A program made the translations under genes and the position numbers. From WYEN01 sp049976205 (GTDB lineage: Archaea > Thermoproteota > Thermoprotei_A > Sulfolobales > AG1), in assembly GCA_049976205.1 (NCBI GenBank), contig JBMFIR010000009.1:1-39891 (forward strand): a stretch of 39,891 bases of DNA, written 5' to 3'. Below are positions 15,617 through 23,098 of this stretch, in pieces. Within the stretch, counting starts at the first letter, position 1, and each line of letters opens with the position of its first letter. The notes under the pieces were generated by a model. The model searched no databases, was not told where the DNA came from, and worked only from the letters and a program-made list of their open reading frames with translations.

Positions 15617-15848
15617 TTAAACACACCCTCTCCTATTATGTCCTCTTACTAGTATACATAAAGATTTAAAAATCTACTCAGCTCGCACAGGAACAATAGT
15701 ACTAGCTCTAAAAGATTCATATAGATAGTTGAGAAGTTTTTCCGTTGAATCATCATAATATTCTATTGATGATCTATTGATGAATTATTAACATATATAA
15801 ATCATGTAAATAAATATCCTTTTTCCAAAAAATTTAATTGGGGAGGTC
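15617..15848. other. 232-bp divergent spacer between L37Ae and tatA
   Basis: It holds the L37Ae promoter on its left, a perfect tandem repeat of an 11-base unit at 15762-15783, several ATCATCA/TGATGA motifs around it, and the AT-rich tatA promoter (TATATAAATC around 15796-15805). I found no ORF of note and no acceptable C/D sRNA here. Confidence 0.5.
15762..15783. repeat. Perfect tandem repeat of TCTATTGATGA
   Basis: Two exact adjacent copies of an 11-base unit, close to one helical turn each, about 65 bases before the tatA start. They could be a pair of half-sites for a regulator or chromatin protein, or simply a slippage product. Confidence 0.6.
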
Positions 15849-16202
15849 ATGGTTAGTTTATCTGATCCTCTTTTGTGGATCGGTGTATTAGTACTCTTGC
15901 TCCTATTGGGACCAACAAAACTGCCACAGCTAGCAAGAGCTACTGCAGAAGCTGTTAAAGAATGGAGGAGAGCATTTGAAGAAGCCTCAAGCCCTCATCA
16001 AAAGAATACTCAGCAACCTTCTCTACCACCACAGCAGAGTACCCCATACTCTTCAGAAGAGACTCCTCAAATAGATTATACACATCCCATCGTTGCTGCA
16101 GCAATTAAGGAGGGTATTGATGTAAGAGGAAAAACTCTCGATCAAATTGCGGAGGAACTAGCTAAGAAACTGAGAGAGAAAGGAAGTAAGCAATCTATTT
16201 AA
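15849..16202 (+). CDS. tatA: Twin-arginine translocase TatA-family protein
   Basis: The 117-residue product has the TatA/E plan: a short N-terminus, one membrane helix (about 8-22), the hinge GPTKLPQLARATAEAVKEW forming the amphipathic helix, then a Pro/Gln/Ser-rich linker and a charged tail. TatA oligomers form the variable pore that exports folded Tat substrates with TatC. A notable addition is a second helical segment at the end (VRGKTLDQIAEELAKKL). ATG at 15849 follows GGGAGGTC, a strong ribosome-binding site. No tatC is in the window. Its stop overlaps the stop of the convergent next gene in the bases TTAA. Confidence 0.85.
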   Translation: MVSLSDPLLWIGVLVLLLLLGPTKLPQLARATAEAVKEWRRAFEEASSPHQKNTQQPSLPPQQSTPYSSEETPQIDYTHPIVAAAIKEGIDVRGKTLDQIAEELAKKLREKGSKQSI

Positions 16203-16630
16203 TCACTTCTTTTCTCTCTATAAAGATCTAATAGAACAGGTAATAATTTCTCTACAGCTATTAATCTCTTCTCAAGATCGCTTTCTTTACTACTGAGATT
16301 AAGTAATTTCTCTCTTATATCCTCAATATTTTCATCATATCTTCTCATCAGAAAGGCATAGGCGTCGATCATATTCCTCATTTTATGAAGTGTTTCATTA
16401 TAAGAATATAGTTTTTTTGATAGATCATTTTCTAAGATCTTCACTATGATGTATATAGCTACTGAGGGGACGGCGGGCAATAGAACAATCATGTATAATA
16501 CTCTTTGATCCGATAATATTTGTTGAAGAACTTCATTAATTGTACCCATAGATGTCAGAAGCTTGTAAAATAGAATCATTAAAACACTAAATACATAGGT
16601 AATTAAAAGAGATCTTCGGGCAACACCCAT
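16199..16630 (-). CDS. Unrecognised membrane-anchored coiled-coil protein
   Basis: A 143-residue protein with two predicted membrane helices (about 8-28 and 43-64) and a C-terminal half rich in Leu, Glu, Lys and Asn in heptad-like spacing (ENIEDIREKLLNLSSKESD). It probably sits in the cell membrane with a cytoplasmic or external coiled coil. ATG at 16630 follows GGTGTGATGAG. It is divergent from L40e and shares a 59-bp promoter region with it. No family recognised. Confidence 0.65.
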   Translation of the reverse strand: MGVARRSLLITYVFSVLMILFYKLLTSMGTINEVLQQILSDQRVLYMIVLLPAVPSVAIYIIVKILENDLSKKLYSYNETLHKMRNMIDAYAFLMRRYDENIEDIREKLLNLSSKESDLEKRLIAVEKLLPVLLDLYREKRSD

Positions 16631-16658
16631 TACTCATCACACCATCTTTATAAGACCG

Positions 16659-16674
16659 ATTTCTATAATAAAAA
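16659..16674. promoter_or_regulatory. Shared divergent promoter of L40e and the coiled-coil gene
   Basis: The 59-base spacer contains CTTTATAAG (about 16644-16652) and TTCTATAATAAAAAC (about 16659-16673). One serves each direction, judging by distances of about 25 bases to the two starts. Which element serves which gene is not certain. Confidence 0.4.
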
Positions 16675-16689
16675 CAATGGTTAGTGAAG

Positions 16690-16854
16690 ATGCCAGTGGT
16701 TTCAGAGGCTATGACAATTGTTATTGAGAGAGTTCTTAAGAAAAAAATATGTAGAAAATGCGGCGCGATCAATCCACCAAACGCTACTAAGTGTAGAAGA
16801 TGTAGAAGCACTAATTTAAGAATGAAGAATATTGAGCCTAAGAGAAGAATATAG
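16690..16854 (+). CDS. rpl40e: Large-subunit ribosomal protein eL40 (L40e)
   Basis: A 54-residue frame from ATG 16690 to TAG 16854. The product begins MPVVSEAMTIVIERVLKKK and carries the zinc ribbon ICRKCGAINPPNATKCRRC, then STNLRMKNIEPKRRI. The spacing CxxC-x10-CxxC and the flanking basic residues match archaeal L40e, which is about 50-56 residues and unfused to ubiquitin. A longer minus-strand frame over the same bases (16587-16880) is only its shadow. The gene has its own promoter just upstream. Confidence 0.93.
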   Translation: MPVVSEAMTIVIERVLKKKICRKCGAINPPNATKCRRCRSTNLRMKNIEPKRRI

Positions 16855-16982
16855 CGATTTAATAATTTGATATAGTTCACTATGCTCTTTTCTCAATACA
16901 GATCCAATATAAATTCTCTGACAATTTATTTGTTACCGAAATTTTTAGGTGCTAGAATAATATTTTTTGGATACAGAGAGAA

Positions 16983-18260
16983 GTGTGTAAATTGAGCAAT
17001 ATAAAGATCAGAGTTTTAGGCTCTGGAAGAGAAGTTGGTAGAGCCGCAGTTGCTGTTGAGAAGAACGAGAGATTTATCTTATTCGATTACGGAGTTAATT
17101 TTGATGAAAGAGATATTCCACAATTACCACTAACAATACCGCCCTCAAGGATAGATGGTGTATTTATATCTCATCCTCATCTAGATCATGTTGGTGCAAC
17201 ACCTCTTCTCTACATATCCTCTAAACCAATGAGTTATGCAACACCTGTCACAAAAGATATCTCTAGGATCATGTTAGAGGATTTCTTTAGGTTATCATCT
17301 TACTATCTACCTTTTGAGTATAAAGAGATAGAGAACTTTCTTCTCTATACAAGAACTATTAGTTATTCATCAGAACTAGATGTGGGTTCATGGAAGATCT
17401 CTTTTAGAAATGCTGGTCATTTACCTGGCTCAATGATGATCTCTATTGATAATGGTAGAAGGAGGATTTTATATACAGGAGATGTAAATACTATAGATAC
17501 CAGATTAGTCTCTGCAGCTAACATAAGTGGATTAGAAGCTGATACTCTTATTATCGAAGGAACCTATGGAGACACAGATCATCCTAGTAGAGAAGAAGTA
17601 GAGAGAGACTTCATAGAATCTATTAAAGAGGTTGTGGAGAATGGTGGAGTAGTGCTTGTGCCCTCCTTTAGTTTAGGTAGATCCCAGGAAATACTTATGC
17701 TACTTGCTGAGAGGATACCTAATCTAGATATAAAATACGATGGGATGATCAGAGTTATTACTGAGACCCTTATGAGCTACAAAAACTACATTAATAAACC
17801 AGAGCTTCTTGAGAAAGCTACCAAATTATTTACTGAGGTGTCTGATTGGAATATGAGAAGAAAAGTTTGGAGAGAACCTGGTGTTATAGTGGCTAGTGCA
17901 GGAATGCTGAAGGGCGGCCCAGCACTTTATTATCTAAAGAGAATTGCTGATGAAAAGAACTCAGCTGTTTTTCTAGTAAGTTTCCAAGGAAGAAATACAC
18001 CTGGTAGAATGCTTCTAGAAGGCGGGGTTTTCATGGAAAATGGGCCAAGAGTTATTTCTCGTGTACAATGGTTTGATTTCTCTTCTCACGCTGGATTAAG
18101 CGGTTTACTGAGTATTGCTAAGAATGTTAAGGGTTTAGAGAGGGTGATTATTATTCATACGGATCCTGATGTCGGCGAGAGTTTCAAGAAGACGATAAAA
18201 GAAGAATTAGGAGTTGAGGCTATACTTCCTTCTATTGGAGATATTATTGATCTTAGATAG
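16983..18260 (+). CDS. Beta-CASP metallo-beta-lactamase ribonuclease (aCPSF2/RNase J-like)
   Basis: The 425-residue product has the motifs of archaeal CPSF-family nucleases without a KH domain. Metallo-beta-lactamase motif 2 is HPHLDHVG near residue 60, motif 3 NAGHLPGSM near 145, motif 4 TGDVN near 165. The beta-CASP segment includes EGTYGD and SFSLGRSQE, then SAGMLKGG and the last His motif FSSHAG. Such enzymes act in mRNA 3'-end formation, termination and decay, some as 5'-3' exonucleases. GTG at 16983 is one start; TTG at 16992 (MSNIKIRVLGSGREVG) fits the ribosome-binding site GAGAAGTG better. Confidence 0.88.
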   Translation: MCKLSNIKIRVLGSGREVGRAAVAVEKNERFILFDYGVNFDERDIPQLPLTIPPSRIDGVFISHPHLDHVGATPLLYISSKPMSYATPVTKDISRIMLEDFFRLSSYYLPFEYKEIENFLLYTRTISYSSELDVGSWKISFRNAGHLPGSMMISIDNGRRRILYTGDVNTIDTRLVSAANISGLEADTLIIEGTYGDTDHPSREEVERDFIESIKEVVENGGVVLVPSFSLGRSQEILMLLAERIPNLDIKYDGMIRVITETLMSYKNYINKPELLEKATKLFTEVSDWNMRRKVWREPGVIVASAGMLKGGPALYYLKRIADEKNSAVFLVSFQGRNTPGRMLLEGGVFMENGPRVISRVQWFDFSSHAGLSGLLSIAKNVKGLERVIIIHTDPDVGESFKKTIKEELGVEAILPSIGDIIDLR

Positions 18261-18322
18261 TGGATCATATTTGATCGAGGGTCTCATCACTTCTCAGAGA
18301 TCACCTCCTAAATCATCCATAT
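18261..18322 (-). ncRNA. Weak C/D box sRNA candidate with a 16S 3'-end complementary guide
   Basis: On the minus strand: C-like box ATGATTT at 18316-18310, then 12 bases AGGAGGTGATCT, D' box CTGA at 18297-18294, a 3-base gap, a perfect C' box GTGATGA at 18290-18284, 15 bases, and a D-like ATGA, closed by TGGA/TCCA ends. The D' guide is complementary to the universal 16S rRNA end GGATCACCTCCT. The same stretch could instead be a Shine-Dalgarno sequence before ATG 18287 on the minus strand. The imperfect C and D boxes and long second guide keep confidence low. Confidence 0.3.
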
Positions 18323-18369
18323 AAGGTATTTCATAACAGAATATATGGTTTAAGGAGAAGGGGTCTGTA

Positions 18370-18786
18370 TTGAGGATCACTTTAAGAGGCATATACGTAA
18401 AGGGATTCGATAAGGCTAGGTATTTCATGGCTTTAAAACCATATAAAGAGGTATTTACGAGATTAATTAATAAAGAGCCTTTTGAAGGAACTTTTAACAT
18501 AGAGATTATTAATTATTCATCATACAAAGATCTCGTAGAGAAATGCGGAACATATTACACTATCCCAGATCAATACTACGATGGAAGAATGCTTGGAGGA
18601 GTATATATATGGCTTGGGGAAATCGATGAGATAGGGATGGTACTAGTTATTAGACCCTTTAAATCTGGCCATAAAGAGAATATTCTAGAGATTGTCTCAG
18701 ATAAGAAAATTAGAGATATTCTAAACCTGAGATACGGAGACCAAATAGAAATAAAGATTCTCTGCAAGAAAAGATCTATTCAATAA
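18370..18786 (+). CDS. ribK: Archaeal CTP-dependent riboflavin kinase
   Basis: The 138-residue product matches the archaeal RibK (DUF120) family, which makes FMN from riboflavin using CTP rather than ATP. Diagnostic stretches: LRGIYVKGFDKARYFMALKPYKEVF at the start, PFEGTFNIEI (nucleotide loop), GGVYIWLGEID, and VLVIRPFKSGHKENILEIVS. It lacks the helix-turn-helix domain fused in some members, so it is the stand-alone form. The start is TTG at 18370 preceded by TAAGGAG; CCATATAAGG at 18316-18325 may be its TATA box. Confidence 0.85.
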   Translation: MRITLRGIYVKGFDKARYFMALKPYKEVFTRLINKEPFEGTFNIEIINYSSYKDLVEKCGTYYTIPDQYYDGRMLGGVYIWLGEIDEIGMVLVIRPFKSGHKENILEIVSDKKIRDILNLRYGDQIEIKILCKKRSIQ

Positions 18787-18861
18787 ACAAATTGCTAGGG
18801 TGGAGCATCTAAAGATACTAATTAAAATTTATTATTATATTTATTATATAAATAATTATAG

Positions 18862-19725
18862 TTGCAGGTGTCTCGAATAGTTAGAGTTTATTCTCCAGAG
18901 ATCGGGTATGTAGATATTCCCGAAAAGCCTACTAGGATCATTAGTTTATCCCCTTCAGCCACAGAAACAATATTTTACTTAGGTGCTGGAGATAGAGTTG
19001 TTGGCGTTGATGCATGGTCATACAGACCTCGAGAGGCTCTTAATATAAGGAGAGTCGGTACCTACACTACGATTAATATAGAGTTAATAAAGGAATTAAA
19101 TCCTGATTTAATAATAACAACAACAGGAGTTCAGAGACCATTAATAGAGAAGCTACGTGAAGTTACACATTCTGTTTATCCAGTACCTGTGCCTACAAGT
19201 ATATATGAGATCTTTAATAATATTCTTTTAATAGGGGGTTTAATAGGAGAGTATAGGAGAGCACAAGAACTAATTCAAGAACTTCTACAGAGACTTATTA
19301 GTATGATCAAGAACTACTCGCTACAAAGAAAATATCGTGTTTATATAGAAATAGATCTTGGTGGACCAACAATACCAGGCTACTTCTCACATATAACCTC
19401 AGCAATAGCTTTATTTAATCTAGAGAACATATTTGGGGATACTAAACAATCTTATCTCTATGGTTTTAAGATAGGTGATTATCCAGCACTAGATCTTGCA
19501 GAGGTTGCGAGAAGAGATCCTGATCTAATAATTTACGAAGGTAGATTAAAAAAACAATCCAGAGAGGAGATCCTAGAGATCTTTGAGAAAAGAAGCTGGT
19601 TAAATATGAGAGCTGTCAGAGAAAATAAGTTTATTATTATACCAGTAGATACATTAGCACATCATGGTCCTAGCTTCTTAGATAATTTAGAATATGTTCT
19701 CAAAGAACTTAGAAATATCATATAG
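18862..19725 (+). CDS. BtuF/FepB-like periplasmic-binding-protein fold, no signal peptide
   Basis: A 287-residue protein of the helical-backbone metal/cobalamin receptor family (type III substrate-binding protein). The first lobe shows RIISLSPSATETIFYLGAGDRVVGVD, then ELIKELNPDLIITT; the linking long helix is around 115-150; the second lobe includes IPGYFSHITSAIALFNLENIFG and DLIIYEGR. The start (TTG 18862, or GTG 18868) goes straight into the domain, with no signal peptide or lipobox cysteine. No permease or ATPase is nearby. It may therefore bind a corrinoid or metal chelate inside the cell, or use an unconventional export route. Confidence 0.75.
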   Translation: MQVSRIVRVYSPEIGYVDIPEKPTRIISLSPSATETIFYLGAGDRVVGVDAWSYRPREALNIRRVGTYTTINIELIKELNPDLIITTTGVQRPLIEKLREVTHSVYPVPVPTSIYEIFNNILLIGGLIGEYRRAQELIQELLQRLISMIKNYSLQRKYRVYIEIDLGGPTIPGYFSHITSAIALFNLENIFGDTKQSYLYGFKIGDYPALDLAEVARRDPDLIIYEGRLKKQSREEILEIFEKRSWLNMRAVRENKFIIIPVDTLAHHGPSFLDNLEYVLKELRNII

Positions 19726-19745
19726 AATTAGGATCTATATTCCTC

Positions 19746-20654
19746 TTAACAGAATTTCCTTATTTCATTAACTAGGTTTCCTGAACCCTTCACCAATTTA
19801 AGGAGATCTATATAAGATGCTAGAGCTCTAGCGTATCGATTGTTTTCGTATCTTACAGAAAACAATACTTTGCTGGAGATCGGATCTGTGAATATGTCAT
19901 AGACAATTCTATCGTCAATTACTATAATAGGTATCTCGGTTTCTGCCTCATATAATTCTACTTTATCTATAAGATCTCGATATATTCTCTCGCTATAAAT
20001 TTTCTTGTAAAGAGATTCATTTATTTGAATAAATAATTCTTTTAATAAGAGATCTAGATTTTCCCCACATATAATTCTTCTCAATATCTCAGTGAAGATC
20101 TTTTTGCTCATACTATTTTTAGGGACTATGTAGATGAATCTAGCTCCTTTAGAGAGAGCTTCAAATAATGCCTCTAGGATCATTGACCAATTAAATTTCA
20201 CAGGTGTTTTGCTTACCACGGCAATTATTTTCTCCTTAGCTTTTCTCAAATCATTACTCAAATATTCTAAAAGTTTCTCCTCAGTATCAATTATTTTCAC
20301 ACTAGCTATTTCCGCGAAGGTTTCCAGGTTATTTCTCTTGAATTTCTCGAGGATATTAAGTAATATCTCCTTCTTGTTTTCAAGATCTGCGCATTTAGAT
20401 CTTATTTTTTCATTAATTACTCTATACGGGTCTTTGATATAAATTTTATATGGTCTTACACGAATTATCTCGACCATATCTTTCTCTTCTAAGGATCTCG
20501 CTATTTGATAGATTTTAGTTTTCGGAACCCCACTCTCTCTACTTAGCTCCGATAAAGTCATTGAACCTTTGACAAGAAGAACAGCATAGACCTTGCTCTC
20601 GTAAATAGTTAGATCAAGTAGCTCATTAAGTAACTTAATTAATTCTTCCATCAT
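19746..20654 (-). CDS. TrmB-family transcriptional regulator
   Basis: The 302-residue protein has a winged helix-turn-helix at about 10-80 (LLDLTIYESKVYAVLLVKGSMTLSELSRESGVPKTKIYQI), a coiled-coil dimerisation region (80-115), and a C-terminal phospholipase-D-like TrmB regulatory domain. Its start is eight bases after the panB stop and it is the last gene of the hemK-panE-panB run. That suggests control of, or response to, coenzyme A precursor metabolism, although the family usually senses sugars. The specific ligand cannot be read from sequence. Confidence 0.8.
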   Translation of the reverse strand: MMEELIKLLNELLDLTIYESKVYAVLLVKGSMTLSELSRESGVPKTKIYQIARSLEEKDMVEIIRVRPYKIYIKDPYRVINEKIRSKCADLENKKEILLNILEKFKRNNLETFAEIASVKIIDTEEKLLEYLSNDLRKAKEKIIAVVSKTPVKFNWSMILEALFEALSKGARFIYIVPKNSMSKKIFTEILRRIICGENLDLLLKELFIQINESLYKKIYSERIYRDLIDKVELYEAETEIPIIVIDDRIVYDIFTDPISSKVLFSVRYENNRYARALASYIDLLKLVKGSGNLVNEIRKFC

Positions 20655-20662
20655 ATCCTGAC

Positions 20663-21505
20663 CTATGTGCTACCAATCATCTTCTTAAATTTCTCATATT
20701 CCTTAACATCCATTGTATAGTATTCTTCTTTACTTGGAAATAGATTCTCTCTAACATCTCTAACATATCTCTTAATCGCCTCACCAAAGATCTCTGAGGC
20801 ATTAACATATCTTCTTGCAAAAAGAGGCGGGTTTGTTGTTAATCCAACGACGTCGTGAAAAACTAGTATCTGGCCATCGCAAAATGGTCCTGAACCAATA
20901 CATATTGTAGGTATCCTCAAATTTTTAGTTATTTCGGCAGCGACCTCTGAGACCGTAAATTCAATAACTATTGAGAACACGCCTGCTTTTTCAAGAGCTT
21001 TTGCATCTTCTAGTATTTTTTTAGCGTCTTCAGCATTCGATCCTCTTAGTCGGAGGCCGTGTATTAGATATCTCTGAGGGTTAAGTCCGATATGCCCCAT
21101 GACAGGTATACCTATTCTAGTCATAGCCTCAACAATATCTATGATCTCTGAGCCTCCCTCAATTTTAACAGCGTCTGCACCTAACTTAATTAATTTACCA
21201 GCATTTCTCAAAGCCTCCTCTTTACTCACCTCGTAACTTAGAAAAGGCATATCTGCAACGATAAGAGCTTTAGGCGACGCATTTAATACTGCTTTTAAGT
21301 GATGAATAATCATATTGAGTGTTACAGGAACCGTTGATTTATAACCCATGATAACCATTCCTAAAGAGTCTCCTACTAATATCCCATCAACCCCTGCCTC
21401 ATCAACGATCCTGGCTTGTATAGCGTCGTAAGCTGTTATCATAACTATTCTCTTCCCCTCTCTCTTAGCTTTCACGAAATGTCTAGGTGTTATTTTCTCA
21501 ACCAA
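20663..21505 (-). CDS. panB: 3-methyl-2-oxobutanoate hydroxymethyltransferase (ketopantoate synthesis)
   Basis: The 280-residue product transfers a hydroxymethyl group from methylenetetrahydrofolate or an archaeal equivalent to alpha-ketoisovalerate, the first pantoate step of coenzyme A synthesis. Family signatures: MITAYDAIQARIVDEAGVDGILVGDSLG near the N-terminus (metal-binding Asp), VADMPFLSYE, GADAVKIEGG, GHIGLNPQ and IGSGPFCDGQILVFHDVVGL. Full length for the family. The TTG start overlaps the panE stop by eight bases, so it is translationally coupled. The next gene in the operon is the TrmB-like regulator. Confidence 0.95.
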   Translation of the reverse strand: MVEKITPRHFVKAKREGKRIVMITAYDAIQARIVDEAGVDGILVGDSLGMVIMGYKSTVPVTLNMIIHHLKAVLNASPKALIVADMPFLSYEVSKEEALRNAGKLIKLGADAVKIEGGSEIIDIVEAMTRIGIPVMGHIGLNPQRYLIHGLRLRGSNAEDAKKILEDAKALEKAGVFSIVIEFTVSEVAAEITKNLRIPTICIGSGPFCDGQILVFHDVVGLTTNPPLFARRYVNASEIFGEAIKRYVRDVRENLFPSKEEYYTMDVKEYEKFKKMIGST

Positions 21506-22412
21506 TACATCTCGCCTCTTTAGCCTTCACTAAATAATATAGTGTTTCATTATATAATGCTTTAAAACCTCTACGTAGACCGTACTCAACTACTGCACCA
21601 TTTATATAGTCTATCTCTGTTCTCCTACAGTATCTTATATCCATATACATTGAAGAGTAGTTATTACCTGTTTCTCTAGCTACTCTAATAACCTCTTCAT
21701 AAGGATCTTTTGGAAGCGAAATATTATAGAGACCTGCTACCTCTCTAACCTCTTCACATATTTTCTTTGCTAAATAATCTCTTACATACATATTCTCAAT
21801 AACCACACGATTCCTCTCCTCAATAATTGCGGTGATCGGATTAATCACAGCATTGACTGATAATTTAAGCCATCTATAGGGCTGAATATCTCTTACAATT
21901 TCAAGATCTATTTCGCCAAGTAAATCACTTAGTTTCTCAATATATGGATTAGACACATTAAGTAGAGTACCAATATAACTTTTACCACCACCACTCCACA
22001 AGAAAAAATTTTTATCGATTCTAGCAATACCATGGTTGAGAAGTATCTGAACAACTTTCTCGCCACCAAATCTCTCAATAGCTTTCTCTAATACCTTGAG
22101 GCCGTTTTGAACAAGCAGTAAGGTTCTTATACTCTCTGCTCTATCAGCGATATCTCTAATTATTTCTTCGGCGTCATAGGCTTTTGTAGCGATTATTATT
22201 ACATCGCTACTTAGCCAATCACTATAATCCTTATATAAAGCAGGCTTATATCTAAGTAAATAATCCTCGCCAGAAGACGTCCGTAAAAAGATCTTTTCCT
22301 CAATATTTTTCTTGAAAACAAGTTTAGGCATCAAACCTCTCTTATTTAAAATATATGTTAAGAAAACCCCTACGCTACCAGCACCGACTATCGAAATATT
22401 TACACTAACCAT
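21498..22412 (-). CDS. panE: 2-dehydropantoate 2-reductase
   Basis: The 304-residue product would reduce ketopantoate to pantoate with NADPH or NADH. The N-terminus has the Rossmann motif SIVGAGSVGVFLTYIL. The catalytic lysine region fits RWLKLSVNAVINPITAI near residue 175, the usual K-x3-N-x3-N/P pattern. The C-terminal helical domain has the ERNR and TEIDYINGAVV pieces common to the family. The ATG start overlaps the methyltransferase stop by eight bases, and the end overlaps panB. It is metabolically paired with panB. Confidence 0.93.
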   Translation of the reverse strand: MVSVNISIVGAGSVGVFLTYILNKRGLMPKLVFKKNIEEKIFLRTSSGEDYLLRYKPALYKDYSDWLSSDVIIIATKAYDAEEIIRDIADRAESIRTLLLVQNGLKVLEKAIERFGGEKVVQILLNHGIARIDKNFFLWSGGGKSYIGTLLNVSNPYIEKLSDLLGEIDLEIVRDIQPYRWLKLSVNAVINPITAIIEERNRVVIENMYVRDYLAKKICEEVREVAGLYNISLPKDPYEEVIRVARETGNNYSSMYMDIRYCRRTEIDYINGAVVEYGLRRGFKALYNETLYYLVKAKEARCIG

Positions 22413-22968
22413 CTCTTCTCATGATCATTATTATCACGAGAGTCTCAAAAAATTTTCTTAATTTATCAACTATCTTTACTGTATAACCACTTCTATAAGT
22501 CTCCGCGAGAAATTTTCTTAGATCTCCTGAAGTGCTTAAAAGTATTAAAGCAATACCTTGCTTCTTCATAATTTCTCGTAAATTACGTAGTATTGTTAAA
22601 GCCACAGAAACCCCGTCAGATCCTCCGCACCATCTCGGGTCATCGCTACATGGTAGATAAGGAGGATTAGAATAAATAAGATCAAATGCATTCTCTCTAA
22701 AACATTCACCAGATCTACAAACAACCACATCTATAGTATCTCTACAAATACAGAACTCTGCTATCTTAAAACTACATTCTGCTGATCTCGGATCTATATC
22801 AGTGAGTACTAGATACTCAACATTTCTGCAAATCACGCAGCCAATATATCCCGAGCCACAACCAATCTCAAGTGAATTTCCTATTTTAATGGATCCGAGA
22901 AATCTTCTTAAAAAGTTTGATATCAATAAAGTATCATCAGAAGGTAAGTATACTTCATCATCACACAA
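22405..22968 (-). CDS. HemK/Mtq2-type release-factor glutamine methyltransferase
   Basis: A 187-residue class I SAM-dependent methyltransferase. SAM-binding motif I is LEIGCGSGYIGC near residue 36, and the NPPY motif (YSNPPYLP near 112) places it with glutamine/asparagine N-methyltransferases. YLPSDDTLLI near the start is the typical archaeal HemK2/Mtq2 opening. Such enzymes methylate the GGQ glutamine of aRF1. The protein has eight or more cysteines, unusual for a cytoplasmic enzyme of this size. The TTG at 22968 is the only standard start. The frame stays open about 35 codons further upstream with no ATG, GTG or TTG (see findings). First gene of the pan operon. Confidence 0.82.
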   Translation of the reverse strand: MCDDEVYLPSDDTLLISNFLRRFLGSIKIGNSLEIGCGSGYIGCVICRNVEYLVLTDIDPRSAECSFKIAEFCICRDTIDVVVCRSGECFRENAFDLIYSNPPYLPCSDDPRWCGGSDGVSVALTILRNLREIMKKQGIALILLSTSGDLRKFLAETYRSGYTVKIVDKLRKFFETLVIIMIMRRDG

Positions 22969-23098
22969 TCTAATTATCTCTCCAATAATCTCTACTTCAG
23001 TGGGATCCTTCTCCGAGACTATTGAGATCTCTCCCTGTATTACGATAATTATACTTGATATATTTTTATTTTTACTCAGTAATTTTTTCCGGATTTAA

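Noticed and set aside
15720..15790. C/D sRNA on the minus strand around ATGATGATTCAACGG
   Set aside because: No D' or D box; CTCA occurs where CTGA is required.
16587..16880. A 97-codon minus-strand frame
   Set aside because: Antisense shadow of the L40e gene, which has a clear zinc ribbon on the plus strand.
18294..18500. A 68-codon minus-strand frame over the ribK start
   Set aside because: Shadow of ribK with no initiation signals or recognisable sequence.
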